A DNA stretch of 7,662 nucleotides from Streptococcaceae bacterium (GTDB lineage Bacteria; Bacillota; Bacilli; Lactobacillales; Streptococcaceae): positions 1 to 7,662 of the forward strand of contig JAISYB010000088.1 in the NCBI GenBank assembly GCA_031270215.1, written 5' to 3'. Numbering within the stretch: the first letter of the stretch is position 1; every line of letters starts with the position of its first letter. The notes below the pieces were generated by a model, which was not told the origin of the DNA, searched no databases, and saw only the letters and a program-made list of their open reading frames with translations. Both the position numbers and the translations under genes were made by a program. Of this stretch, positions 1-5,590 are shown piece by piece.

Positions 1-102
1 GAAATGTTTTGGTCTAAAAGTTTCTGCCTGTTGACAACTGGTGGCGCACCCATTGATGTCATCAAAAAGTATATTCAGAATCAAGGTAATAATCACAAAT
101 AG
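1..102 (+). CDS. tnpA: IS200/IS605 Y1 transposase TnpA, C-terminal 33 residues (5' part outside window)
   Basis: The frame starting at base 1 reads EMFWSKSFCLLTTGGAPIDV and continues through VIKKYIQNQ to a TAG at 100-102. This is the usual C-terminus of the HUH-type Y1 transposases: the W-S-x-S-F strand, a T-x-G-G turn, and the final helix with the catalytic tyrosine. The tyrosine of KKYIQNQ (codon 70-72) corresponds to the nucleophile that forms the 5'-phosphotyrosine link to single-stranded DNA. The glutamine four residues later matches the conserved active-site glutamine of the family. The HUH motif itself lies upstream of the window, so an intact enzyme is likely but cannot be shown. The stop is 16 bases before the chosen tnpB start, consistent with cotranscription. 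Confidence 0.9.
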   Translation, partial: EMFWSKSFCLLTTGGAPIDVIKKYIQNQGNNHK

Positions 103-118
103 AGAGTAGGTGAATCTT

Positions 119-1261
119 ATGGAACGACTAAAAGCATATAAATTCAGAATTTATCCAACTGAAGAACAAGAAATCTTCTTTGCTAAATCTTTTGGTTGTG
201 TCCGTAAGGTCTACAATCTAATGCTTGATGACCGAATGAAAAACTATGAAGAAACGAAAACTGATTCTTCTAAAAGAATGAATTTCCCAACGCCCGCCCA
301 ATACAAGAAAGAGTTCCCGTTTTTGAAAGAAGTTGATAGCCTTGCCTTGGCTAATGCACAACTGAATCTAGATAAGGCATATAAGAATTTTTTTAGAGAT
401 AAAACCGTTGGATTTCCTCGGTTCAAAAGTAAGAAAAATCCTGTTCAAAGTTACACAACGAATAATCAAAAGGGCACGATAGCTTTGATAGATAATAAGT
501 TTGTCAAACTTCCTAAGTTGAAATCCTTTGTCAGAATTAAACTTCATAGACAACCTAAAGGAATTATAAAAGCTGCGACAATCTCACGTCATTCTAGCGG
601 TAAATGTTATATTTCTTTGTTGTGCAAAGAAGAGATTAGCGAGCTGTCTAAAACCAATTCTGCGATTGGAATTGACCTCGGTATAACTGACTTTGCCATT
701 CTTTCTGACGGTCAAAAGATCGATAATAATAAATTCACGTCAAAAATGGCAAAGAAACTTAAACGTGAACAACGTAAATTATCAAGACGTGCCTTACTGG
801 CTAAGAAGAAGGGTATCAATTTGTTTGACGCTAAAAATTATCAGAAACAAAAACGAAAAGTAGCACGATTACATGAAAAAGTAATGAATCAGCGTAATGA
901 CTTTCTGAACAAGTTGAGTACAGAAATTATCAAAAATCACGATAGTATCTGTATTGAAGACTTGAATACGAAAGGTATGTTACGTAATCATAAATTAGCT
1001 AAAAGCATTTCTGATGTGTCATGGTCTAGTTTTGTGACGAAACTACAATACAAAGCTGACTGGTATGGACGCGAACTTATCAAAATTGACAAATGGTTTC
1101 CGTCTAGTCAAATCTGTTCAGCATGTGGGCATAAAGATGGCAAGAAATCACTTGAAATTCGAGAATGGTCTTGTTCTGTTTGTCATGCCCATCATGACCG
1201 CGATATAAACGCAAGCATCAATATTCTGACCGAAGGTTTGCGACTAAAACAATTAGCTTAG
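119..1261 (+). CDS. tnpB: TnpB, RNA-guided RuvC endonuclease of the IS200/IS605 element
   Basis: TnpB is the transposon-encoded ancestor of Cas12. With the omega RNA from the element's right end it cuts DNA next to a transposon-adjacent motif, which favours retention of the element after excision. Numbering from ATG 119 (380 aa), the order is as follows. An N-terminal helical segment contains CVRKVYNLMLDD (27-38). GFPRFKSKKN (98-107) is a conserved basic stretch. RuvC-I is GIDLGITDFA with Asp186, followed by a long basic helical region (about 210-268). RuvC-II is CIEDLN with Glu280. A zinc finger has cysteines 333, 336, 352 and 355. RuvC-III is HHDRDINASINI with Asp362. All three catalytic acids and four cysteines are present, and length is close to the roughly 400 aa usual for TnpB, so it looks functional. 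ATG 119 is preferred over GTG 110 because AGGTG at 108-112 is correctly spaced only for the ATG. Confidence 0.95.
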   Translation: MERLKAYKFRIYPTEEQEIFFAKSFGCVRKVYNLMLDDRMKNYEETKTDSSKRMNFPTPAQYKKEFPFLKEVDSLALANAQLNLDKAYKNFFRDKTVGFPRFKSKKNPVQSYTTNNQKGTIALIDNKFVKLPKLKSFVRIKLHRQPKGIIKAATISRHSSGKCYISLLCKEEISELSKTNSAIGIDLGITDFAILSDGQKIDNNKFTSKMAKKLKREQRKLSRRALLAKKKGINLFDAKNYQKQKRKVARLHEKVMNQRNDFLNKLSTEIIKNHDSICIEDLNTKGMLRNHKLAKSISDVSWSSFVTKLQYKADWYGRELIKIDKWFPSSQICSACGHKDGKKSLEIREWSCSVCHAHHDRDINASINILTEGLRLKQLA

Positions 1262-1418
1262 ATACAAACAAGAACCGTAGGAACTACGGGGATAGCTTGG
1301 TAAATAAGAGACACCGCTGTTAGTAAAGAAATACGCTTGCAAGTACGCTCTATTCCCAAGAAGTTCCCACTTCAAGCGTTAAAAACCGTTAGGTTTAGCT
1401 AAGTGGTGAGTAGTTCAC
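1262..1418 (+). ncRNA. Omega RNA (reRNA) scaffold in the right end of the element
   Basis: The non-coding right end folds as expected for a TnpB guide RNA scaffold. CCGTAG (1275-1280) pairs perfectly with CTACGG (1284-1289) across a GAA loop, and GGGATAGCTTGG follows. I recall this block as recurrent in right ends of this family. CTTGG (1296-1300) pairs with CCAAG (1356-1360). Inside it, AATAAGAG (1303-1310) pairs with CTCTATT (1348-1354) with one bulged A, which closes a domain of about 65 nt. The right-end hairpin at 1367-1406 comes next. Last is GGTGA (1405-1409) against TCACC (1415-1419), which competes with the base of that hairpin for two G residues. In characterised systems the RNA is processed from the tnpB transcript, so its true 5' end may lie inside tnpB. 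The 5' end given here is simply the tnpB stop. The guide would begin at about 1419. Confidence 0.75.
1367..1406 (+). repeat. Right-end subterminal hairpin, the probable TnpA recognition structure
   Basis: CCACTT (1367-1372) pairs with AAGTGG (1401-1406), AGC (1375-1377) with GCT (1398-1400), and AAACC (1383-1387) with GGTTT (1392-1396) around a GTTA loop. The short unpaired stretches between these helices give the imperfect palindrome typical of IS200/IS605 ends. It ends 12 bases before the inferred cleavage site after TTCAC. In the family TnpA binds such a hairpin on one strand and cuts a fixed distance away. The same bases also form part of the omega RNA. Confidence 0.75.
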
Positions 1419-1438
1419 CTATCCAAATTTGTGTCATT
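1419..1438 (+). other. Predicted default guide (target-matching) segment of the omega RNA
   Basis: In TnpB systems the RNA runs through the right end into the flanking host DNA, and the first 16-20 flanking bases act as guide. Here that stretch is the start of the interrupted vanZ-like coding sequence. The guide would therefore match the same gene in a copy lacking the element, provided the target motif just 5' of the left end is present. The position depends on the inferred boundary after TTCAC. Nothing in the bases themselves proves guide use. Confidence 0.5.
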
Positions 1439-1794
1439 TGGGGAATTTCTGGTATCAAATCATTCCGTTTAACTCCGTATTTTACGCATTTTCCAGCCTA
1501 AAGCTTTTTATGCAAAGCTTTGGGAACATCATCATGACGATGCCGTTGACTTTCTTGTTCGCCTTTGAGGTTAAGAAATTTACTCAAATGAAAACTGCGA
1601 TTACCTTAGCATTTTTAACCAGCTTAGCAATTGAAGCGACTCAAGGAATACTTGATTTAACCATTCATCTGGGGCGAATTGTTGATGTAGATGATTTGAT
1701 TTTTAATACCACAGGTGGCGTCTTAGGTCTATTATGCTATTATTTGTGTATCAAGATAGCATCTTTAACTAAGAGAAAAGGCGATAAGTGGTAA
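1419..1794 (+). pseudogene. VanZ-like family membrane protein, 3' part, 5' end cut off by the insertion sequence
   Basis: The frame is open from the inferred IS junction to TAA at 1792-1794. Counting the TTG at 1429 as residue 1, it has the VanZ-like pattern. This comprises IIPFNSVFYAF (11-21), SFGNIIMTMPL (30-40) beginning a membrane helix, a second helix ending in SLAIEATQ (65-72), then GRIVDVDDLIFNTTGGVLG (82-100) running into a third helix and a basic tail. Glu69, Gln72, Arg83 and the acidic Asp86/88/89 cluster match the conserved polar residues of the family. VanZ-like proteins lie in the membrane; the name comes from teicoplanin resistance, but most members have no proven function, so no resistance is implied. 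The N-terminal helix that normally precedes the I-P-F segment is missing, there is an in-frame stop in the IS at 1411-1413, and no ATG with a ribosome binding site is visible near the junction. The 5' half presumably lies beyond the left end of the element. Confidence 0.8.
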
Positions 1795-1821
1795 GTTCAA
1801 CTGCCGCTACACCGTTTTTTG

Positions 1822-1855
1822 CGAGGTCGGGACAAAATGTCCTACCTCGTTTTTT
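1822..1855 (+). terminator. Intrinsic terminator after the vanZ-like gene
   Basis: CGAGGT (1822-1827) pairs with ACCTCG (1844-1849), and GGAC (1830-1833) pairs with GTCC (1839-1842) around an AAAAT loop. Six T residues follow (1850-1855). The stem has one small internal loop (C1828, G1829 against T1843). It starts 27 bases after the vanZ-like stop, so it should end transcripts from the element and the disrupted gene before fbp. An outer ACACC (1809-1813) / GGTGT (1856-1860) pair can extend the structure. Confidence 0.88.
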
Positions 1856-1971
1856 GGTGTACCGGCATGATTAGGAAAATAGACAAACCTCTCTATTTTT
1901 GGTTCGTGATATATCGATTTGAGAAATGGACAAACTGCACCCTCCAATCACTATTGCTTTTAACTTCTTTG

Positions 1972-1992
1972 ACACTTGTCGGAAGTGTTTTT
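1972..1992 (+). terminator. Possible second weak terminator hairpin
   Basis: ACACTT (1972-1977) pairs perfectly with AAGTGT (1983-1988) over a five-base loop, GTCGG, and is followed by a T run (1988-1992). The 6-bp stem is modest in GC, so activity would be weak. It lies about 120 bases after the strong terminator and about 70 bases before the fbp -10 box. It may be a back-up stop for read-through, or the remnant end of a lost gene. Confidence 0.4.
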
Positions 1993-2015
1993 GCAATTAC
2001 TGCCAGTTAGAACAT

Positions 2016-2050
2016 TTGATTTTTTAAATCAATCAGGGTGTTTTAACCCT
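2016..2050. repeat. Two adjacent small inverted repeats upstream of the fbp promoter box
   Basis: TTGATTT (2016-2022) and AAATCAA (2026-2032) form a perfect 7-bp repeat with a TTT centre. Two bases later AGGGT (2035-2039) and ACCCT (2046-2050) form a 5-bp repeat around GTTTTA. The second ends 11 bases before the TATAAT box and covers the place where a -35 element should sit, so it could be an operator. I do not recognise it as the site of a known regulator, and it is not a catabolite-response (cre) sequence. Confidence 0.35.
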
Positions 2051-2067
2051 TTAATTCAAGGTATAAT
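2039..2067 (+). promoter_or_regulatory. Probable fbp promoter
   Basis: A consensus -10 box TATAAT lies at 2062-2067. The best -35 position, 17 bases upstream, is TGTTTT (2039-2044), which is a poor match, so the promoter may need an activator or be moderate in strength. Transcription starting at about 2074 would give a leader of about 39 nt. Confidence 0.55.
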
Positions 2068-2112
2068 CAAGAAGTAATTTGTCGCTACTTAATTTCTATA
2101 AAGGAGTAATGG

Positions 2113-4026
2113 ATGAGCAATGAAGAGAAGGTTCGCAGGCTGTTGAGAGAAAAATTTCCGAGTAAGGCGGCTATTTATTCGGAATTAATCAATCTTGAAA
2201 CGATTCAGAATTTGCCGAAGGGGACCGAGATTTATCTTTCAGATATTCATGGGTCATATGAGGCGCTAGCACATATTTTACGTACAGGATCAGGAAATGT
2301 TAAGGAGAAAATTATCAATCGCTTTGGTACAGAGTGGACTGAGGCGGAGATTGACCTTTTTACTTTATTAGTTAGCTATCCAGAGTATGCATTATCTAAA
2401 AAGGGAGGGTTATTTGTCAAAAGTCGCATTTGGTATTTTGACACCTTGGAGAAATTACTTGAGCTAACTAAATATTGTGCGACAAAATATTCACGCTCTA
2501 AGCTTAGAAAAGCATTGCCGACGGAATTTACCTATATCATCGAGGAATGCTTATATGCCGATGTTCAATTTTCCAATAAGATGAACTATCGTAATCAAAT
2601 CTTAAATAAACTAATTGACTTGAGACAAGCAGAGGCTTTTATTATTGGATTATCTAAAACGATTCAACGTTTAATTGTTGATCATTTACATATTGTTGGA
2701 GATATTTATGATCGCGGTCGGCAGGCGGATAAGGTGATGGATATTTTAATGGCTTTTCACTCGGTTGATATTCAATGGGGCAATCATGATTTACTGTGGA
2801 TGGGTGCGATGTTTGGTTCTGCGGCTAATCTTGCCACACTTTTAAGGATTGCAGCGCGTTATCACTATCTTTTTGATTTAGAGGCGGCTTATGGGCTGAA
2901 CTTACGTCCGCTATTTCTTTTTGCGGATAAGGTTTATCCAAGGCATTGCGAGTTTCGACCCAAGTATGATTCATCTGATGATGTGCAAGAAGAAAATATT
3001 GAGCTGCTGGAAAAGGTACATCAAGCATTAGCTATTATGCAATTCAAGCTTGAAGGACAGATTATCAAACGTCATCCGGAATATCAAATGAATGACCGTC
3101 TGCTTCTTGAAATGATTGATTATCAGCAGCAACTGATTCATTTAGAGGGCAAGAGTTATCCGCTTGACAGTTATCATTTTCCAACGATTAACCCGGACTC
3201 TCCGTATGAATTAACGCTTGAGGAAGAAAAAGTATTATCTGCATTGTTAGACAGCTTTAAGGCATCAGAGCGATTGCAGCGTGAAATTCAATTTTTATTA
3301 GATAAAGGGTCAATGTACCAAATTTACAACGGACAATTACTCTTTCATGGCTGTATTCCATTGGATAAAAATGGAGAATTTGCAGAGTTTGTCATGGATA
3401 ATGTCAGCTATCACGGGCGTGCACTTTTAGATAAATTTGAAGCCACCATTCGTCAGATTGCCAAAAATGCTACAACGAATGACCTAGCGGCAGCTGATTT
3501 TTTATGGTATTGCTGGAGTGGTCGAATGTCGCCGCTATTTGGCAAAAGTCGCATGACAACCTTTGAGCGTTATTACATCAAGGACAAAGCGACACAGATT
3601 GAGGAGAATAATCCTTATTTTGACCTTCGAGATAATGAAGCGGTTTGTCTAAAAATTTTACAGGAATTTGGCTTGACTAATTCAGATGCAAAAATTATCA
3701 ATGGACATACGCCGGTGAGAGTGATTAAAGGAGAGCATCCGGTTAAGGCAAATGGCAGATTGATCGTAATTGATGGTGGAATGAGTACAGCTTATCAACA
3801 ATCAACGGGCATTGCCGGTTATTCATTGGTTTATAATTCCAATGGCTTCATGATTGTCACACATCAGCCATTTCATTCGGTGGCGCATATTTTTCAAGCT
3901 GGAAAGGATTTAACGCATATCAAAAACATTGTTGACCAAGTACAAAAACGCTTGATGATTCGTGATACAACGATTGGTTTAGAAATAAAAGAGCAAATCG
4001 ATGACCTTACAGCACTATTGGAATAA
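2113..4026 (+). CDS. fbp: Fructose-1,6-bisphosphatase, class III (Firmicutes type)
   Basis: This cytoplasmic enzyme hydrolyses fructose 1,6-bisphosphate to fructose 6-phosphate, the committed step of gluconeogenesis opposing phosphofructokinase. The 637-aa product has the metallophosphatase fold of class III enzymes. The motifs are YLSDIHGSYEAL with Asp44 and His46, HIVGDIYDRG with Asp197 and Asp200, and QWGNHDLLWMGA with Asn224 and His225. They supply the ligands of the two-metal site, with further candidate histidines in FHGCIPLD (His412) and INGHTPVRV (His532). The middle (about 290-400) is an insertion typical of the class. WYCWSGRMSPLFGKSRMTTFERYY (465-488) and VIDGGMSTAYQ (552-562) are other strongly conserved blocks. 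Length agrees with the usual 640-670 aa. AAGGAG at 2101-2106 stands six bases before the ATG. The gene appears monocistronic, with a terminator upstream and a long spacer downstream. Nothing suggests truncation. Confidence 0.95.
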   Translation: MSNEEKVRRLLREKFPSKAAIYSELINLETIQNLPKGTEIYLSDIHGSYEALAHILRTGSGNVKEKIINRFGTEWTEAEIDLFTLLVSYPEYALSKKGGLFVKSRIWYFDTLEKLLELTKYCATKYSRSKLRKALPTEFTYIIEECLYADVQFSNKMNYRNQILNKLIDLRQAEAFIIGLSKTIQRLIVDHLHIVGDIYDRGRQADKVMDILMAFHSVDIQWGNHDLLWMGAMFGSAANLATLLRIAARYHYLFDLEAAYGLNLRPLFLFADKVYPRHCEFRPKYDSSDDVQEENIELLEKVHQALAIMQFKLEGQIIKRHPEYQMNDRLLLEMIDYQQQLIHLEGKSYPLDSYHFPTINPDSPYELTLEEEKVLSALLDSFKASERLQREIQFLLDKGSMYQIYNGQLLFHGCIPLDKNGEFAEFVMDNVSYHGRALLDKFEATIRQIAKNATTNDLAAADFLWYCWSGRMSPLFGKSRMTTFERYYIKDKATQIEENNPYFDLRDNEAVCLKILQEFGLTNSDAKIINGHTPVRVIKGEHPVKANGRLIVIDGGMSTAYQQSTGIAGYSLVYNSNGFMIVTHQPFHSVAHIFQAGKDLTHIKNIVDQVQKRLMIRDTTIGLEIKEQIDDLTALLE

Positions 4027-4273
4027 TATGATGAAATTTACCATATTCTTCTATAATATGGTACGTTGTTTAAGGCGAGAAGTCATTTTCACATAGCCAA
4101 TTGTTTTTGCGATCGTCTTGAAATATAAAGCGTATCGTGCGTGAGAAAGCTTGTAGCGGTTTTATATAAGCAATCAATTTCTCCGTGACTAAGATTTTCT
4201 GAGCTTTGCATCAGTTAAAATTAGGAATACCGGAAATATTCATGTATTTAGCGTGATTATAGAAGGATTTTGG
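4027..4273 (+). other. Non-coding spacer between fbp and the str promoter
   Basis: Apart from the hairpin at 4039-4063 I see no gene here. Short open frames exist on both strands, including one of about 47 codons reading leftward over roughly 4075-4220. They have no ribosome binding site and no family resemblance that I recognise. Confidence 0.55.
4039..4063 (+). repeat. Perfect 9-bp hairpin just after fbp, possible 3' end of the transcript
   Basis: TACCATATT (4039-4047) and AATATGGTA (4055-4063) pair perfectly across a 7-base loop, starting 13 bases after the fbp stop. The position suits a 3'-end or RNA-stabilising structure. There is no T run after it (the next bases are CGTTGTTT), so it is not a standard intrinsic terminator. 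The TATAAT at 4052-4057 falls within the loop and right arm and has no usable -35 box. Confidence 0.45.
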
Positions 4274-4303
4274 TTGACTTTAGCTATTAAAAAGTGGTAT
4301 GCT
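4274..4303 (+). promoter_or_regulatory. Promoter of the str operon (rpsL)
   Basis: TTGACT (4274-4279) and TATGCT (4298-4303) are separated by 18 bases. The -10 box is preceded by TGG (4295-4297), an extended -10 motif. The combination is the best promoter in the fbp-rpsL spacer and fits a strongly expressed ribosomal protein operon. The start point would be about 4310. Confidence 0.75.
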
Positions 4304-4309
4304 AGCAAA

Positions 4310-4419
4310 GGTGTATTTTGCGCTTGGTCTTCCAATGTACAAGGGGACGTGCTGACAGGATAGCGAATGCACAAAACATTTGAGGACAGCATACAAAAAA
4401 GCACAGGAGGAAATCTAGA
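4310..4419 (+). promoter_or_regulatory. Long 5' leader of rpsL
   Basis: The inferred transcript has about 110 untranslated bases before rpsL. GTGCTG (4349-4354) can pair with CAGCAT (4387-4392, one G-T pair) across 32 bases. Alternatively the same GTGC (4349-4352) can pair with GCAC (4369-4372), so two folds compete. The ribosome binding site AGGAGG (4405-4410) lies just beyond the longer fold, with nine bases to the ATG. Translational control is possible but not shown by the bases. Confidence 0.35.
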
Positions 4420-4833
4420 ATGCCTACGATTAACCAATTAGTTCGTAAACCTCGTAAGTCAAAAGTAGAAAAATCTAACTCACCTGCCTTAAACAAAGGG
4501 TATAACAGTCATAAAAAAGTATTGACTGATGTTTACTCTCCACAAAAACGTGGTGTGGCAACTCGTGTGGGAACAATGACACCTAAAAAGCCTAACTCAG
4601 CGCTACGTAAATACGCTCGTGTTCGCTTGTCAAACTTGATTGAAGTAACAGCATATATTCCAGGAATTGGTCACAATTTACAAGAACACAGCGTGGTATT
4701 GTTACGTGGTGGACGTGTAAAGGATTTACCAGGGGTACGTTACCATATCGTTCGTGGTGCGCTTGATACAGCCGGCGTTACCGACCGTAAACAAAGCCGT
4801 TCTAAATATGGCACAAAAAGACCTAAAAAATAA
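4420..4833 (+). CDS. rpsL: Small ribosomal subunit protein S12
   Basis: S12 sits at the decoding centre of the 30S subunit and controls accuracy; it is the classical target region for streptomycin resistance changes. The 137-aa product starts MPTINQLVRKPRKSKVEKS. It contains the invariant TPKKPNSALRK loop (54-64) and GRVKDLPGVRYH (98-109). Lys56 and Lys101, the positions altered in streptomycin-resistant Bacillus mutants, are lysine here, so the wild-type, sensitive form is expected. Asp102 is the aspartate that is methylthiolated in some bacteria. AGGAGG lies nine bases before the ATG. rpsL is the first gene of the str cluster, with rpsG starting 50 bases after its stop and no terminator between. 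The sequence CATRVG-type position reads GVATRVG, as in many Lactobacillales. Confidence 0.98.
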   Translation: MPTINQLVRKPRKSKVEKSNSPALNKGYNSHKKVLTDVYSPQKRGVATRVGTMTPKKPNSALRKYARVRLSNLIEVTAYIPGIGHNLQEHSVVLLRGGRVKDLPGVRYHIVRGALDTAGVTDRKQSRSKYGTKRPKK

Positions 4834-4883
4834 ACATTAGAAAATATTGAATAAAAACATCAAATATACAGGAGGGAATTTGG

Positions 4884-5354
4884 ATGTCACGTAAAGGGCA
4901 AGCACCAAAACGCGAAGTATTACCAGATCCATTATATCATTCAAAAATTGTTACACGTTTAATCAACCGTATCATGTTAGATGGTAAGCGTGGAGTTGCA
5001 TCAAATATTGTTTATAAAGCATTTGCACAAATCAAAGAAACTACAGGAAATGATCCTTTGGAAGTTTTTGAACAAGCATTGGAAAATATCATGCCAGTTC
5101 TTGAAGTTAAAGCACGCCGTGTCGGTGGTTCTAATTATCAAGTGCCGATTGAAGTTCGTCCAGAACGTCGGACAACTCTGGGCTTGCGTTGGTTGGTTAA
5201 TTTTTCACGCAATCGCGGAGAACATACAATGCAAGAACGTTTAGCTAAAGAAATTATGGATGCTGCAAACAATACAGGTTCTTCAGTTAAAAAACGTGAA
5301 GACACACATAAAATGGCAGAAGCTAACCGTGCCTTTGCGCATTATCGCTGGTAA
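4884..5354 (+). CDS. rpsG: Small ribosomal subunit protein S7
   Basis: S7 binds the 3' major domain of 16S rRNA, nucleates assembly of the 30S head and contacts the E-site tRNA. The 156-aa protein has the family signature DPLYHSKIVTRLINRIMLDG (15-34), the beta-hairpin region RRVGGSNYQVPIEVRPERR (78-96), and the C-terminal helix ending FAHYRW. Length is the usual 156. GGAGGG at 4871-4876 provides the ribosome binding site seven bases before the ATG. In enterobacteria S7 represses its own operon through the rpsL-rpsG spacer. Here that spacer is only 50 bases with no clear structure, while the gap after rpsG is long and structured. Confidence 0.98.
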   Translation: MSRKGQAPKREVLPDPLYHSKIVTRLINRIMLDGKRGVASNIVYKAFAQIKETTGNDPLEVFEQALENIMPVLEVKARRVGGSNYQVPIEVRPERRTTLGLRWLVNFSRNRGEHTMQERLAKEIMDAANNTGSSVKKREDTHKMAEANRAFAHYRW

Positions 5355-5473
5355 TTTGTTAAGTAAGGTCGAAAAACTTTGCTTTTCAGCGGAACGTATA
5401 ATACAAAAATATGTTCAATATAATATCGGCTTAAAAACCTTGGTTGAGGTTTAAAATTACAGCAAAAACGCTT

Positions 5474-5502
5474 AAGATTGGAAAATTAGTTTTTCTGGTC
5501 TT
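5474..5502 (+). repeat. 12-bp hairpin in the rpsG-fusA spacer
   Basis: AAGATTGGAAAA (5474-5485) pairs along its full length with TTTTCTGGTCTT (5491-5502) around TTAGT, with three G-T pairs that are stable only in RNA. One further pair (T5473-A5503) extends it. As DNA it is a poor palindrome, which points to a structure acting in the transcript. There is no T run after it, so a terminator is unlikely; RNA processing, stability or protein binding are alternatives. Confidence 0.5.
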
Positions 5503-5514
5503 AGTGTATGTCTT

Positions 5515-5590
5515 TGTATCAAATTATTGTGTAAGTGAAACGAGCGAGTGTAGTAGCACTTAACCGTTAGTTTGACAATGATTTGATACA
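5515..5590 (+). repeat. 16-bp inverted repeat upstream of fusA forming a large stem-loop
   Basis: The outer arms are 5515-5530 and 5575-5590. TGTATCAAAT matches ATTTGATACA exactly, and the pairing continues inward TATTGT/ACAATG with one G-T pair. Inside, TAAGTG (5532-5537) pairs with CACTTA (5557-5562); alternatively AGTG (5547-5550) pairs with CACT (5557-5560). Five T residues follow the right arm (5591-5595), so the whole could act as an attenuator. The right arm also overlaps the -35 box and spacer of the candidate fusA promoter, so a DNA-binding role is possible too. Confidence 0.6.

Larger units (their letters stand above)
1..1418 (+). mobile_element. IS200/IS605-family insertion sequence (IS608/ISDra2 layout), right-hand part; left end outside window
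   Basis: The segment carries, in order and on one strand, the end of a Y1 tyrosine transposase (tnpA), a full tnpB, and a non-coding structured right end. This is the arrangement of the IS608 and ISDra2 members of the family, in which both genes run in the same direction. Such elements move as single-stranded DNA, have no terminal inverted repeats and make no target duplication; TnpA recognises subterminal hairpins instead. A suitable hairpin lies at 1367-1406. The right boundary is placed after TTCAC (1414-1418) because it follows the hairpin and the next bases are open in the frame of the interrupted vanZ-like gene. That exact boundary is inference and could be off by a few bases. The left end and most of tnpA are missing only because the window starts here. 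Confidence 0.9.
1856..2112 (+). other. Non-coding stretch between the vanZ-like remnant and fbp
   Basis: No convincing coding sequence is seen in either direction. A 63-codon open frame covering 1819-2010 runs through the terminator and has no ribosome binding site. Besides the separately listed hairpins and promoter box, an AT-rich pairing of AAAATAG (1876-1882) with CTATTTT (1893-1899) can form. The stretch is mainly the upstream region of fbp. Confidence 0.6.

Noticed and set aside
110..118. GTG start for tnpB, three codons upstream of the ATG
   Set aside because: No ribosome binding site precedes GTG 110 at a workable distance, while AGGTG (108-112) is well placed for ATG 119. The family also commonly begins close to the K-A-Y-K-F-R-I-Y-P segment.
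1384..1392. AACCGTTAG shared between the IS right end and the fusA leader (5562-5570)
   Set aside because: Nine shared bases in AT-rich sequence with different surroundings and different pairing partners are best taken as chance.
1501..1519. Inverted repeat AAGCTTT/AAAGCTT
   Set aside because: It lies within the conserved coding part of the vanZ-like gene (residues L-K-L-F-M-Q-S) and is explained by the codons.
1819..2010. 63-codon open frame with a hydrophobic C-terminus
   Set aside because: It runs straight through the strong terminator at 1822-1855 and a second hairpin, lacks a ribosome binding site and resembles no family I know.
4075..4220. Leftward open frame of about 47 codons between fbp and rpsL, considered as a gene remnant
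   Set aside because: No start with a ribosome binding site and no recognisable motif. A neighbouring frame looks equally protein-like, so there is no support for a pseudogene.
4240..4496. Two leftward open frames across the rpsL leader
   Set aside because: They overlap the str promoter, leader and rpsL start on the opposite strand and have no coding signals of their own.
4420..4833. Possible streptomycin-resistance allele of rpsL
   Set aside because: The resistance-associated positions Lys56 and Lys101 are both lysine, the sensitive form.
5397..5424. Two TATAAT boxes shortly after rpsG as fusA promoters
   Set aside because: Neither has a -35-like hexamer at 16-18 bases upstream, and such boxes are common by chance in AT-rich spacers.
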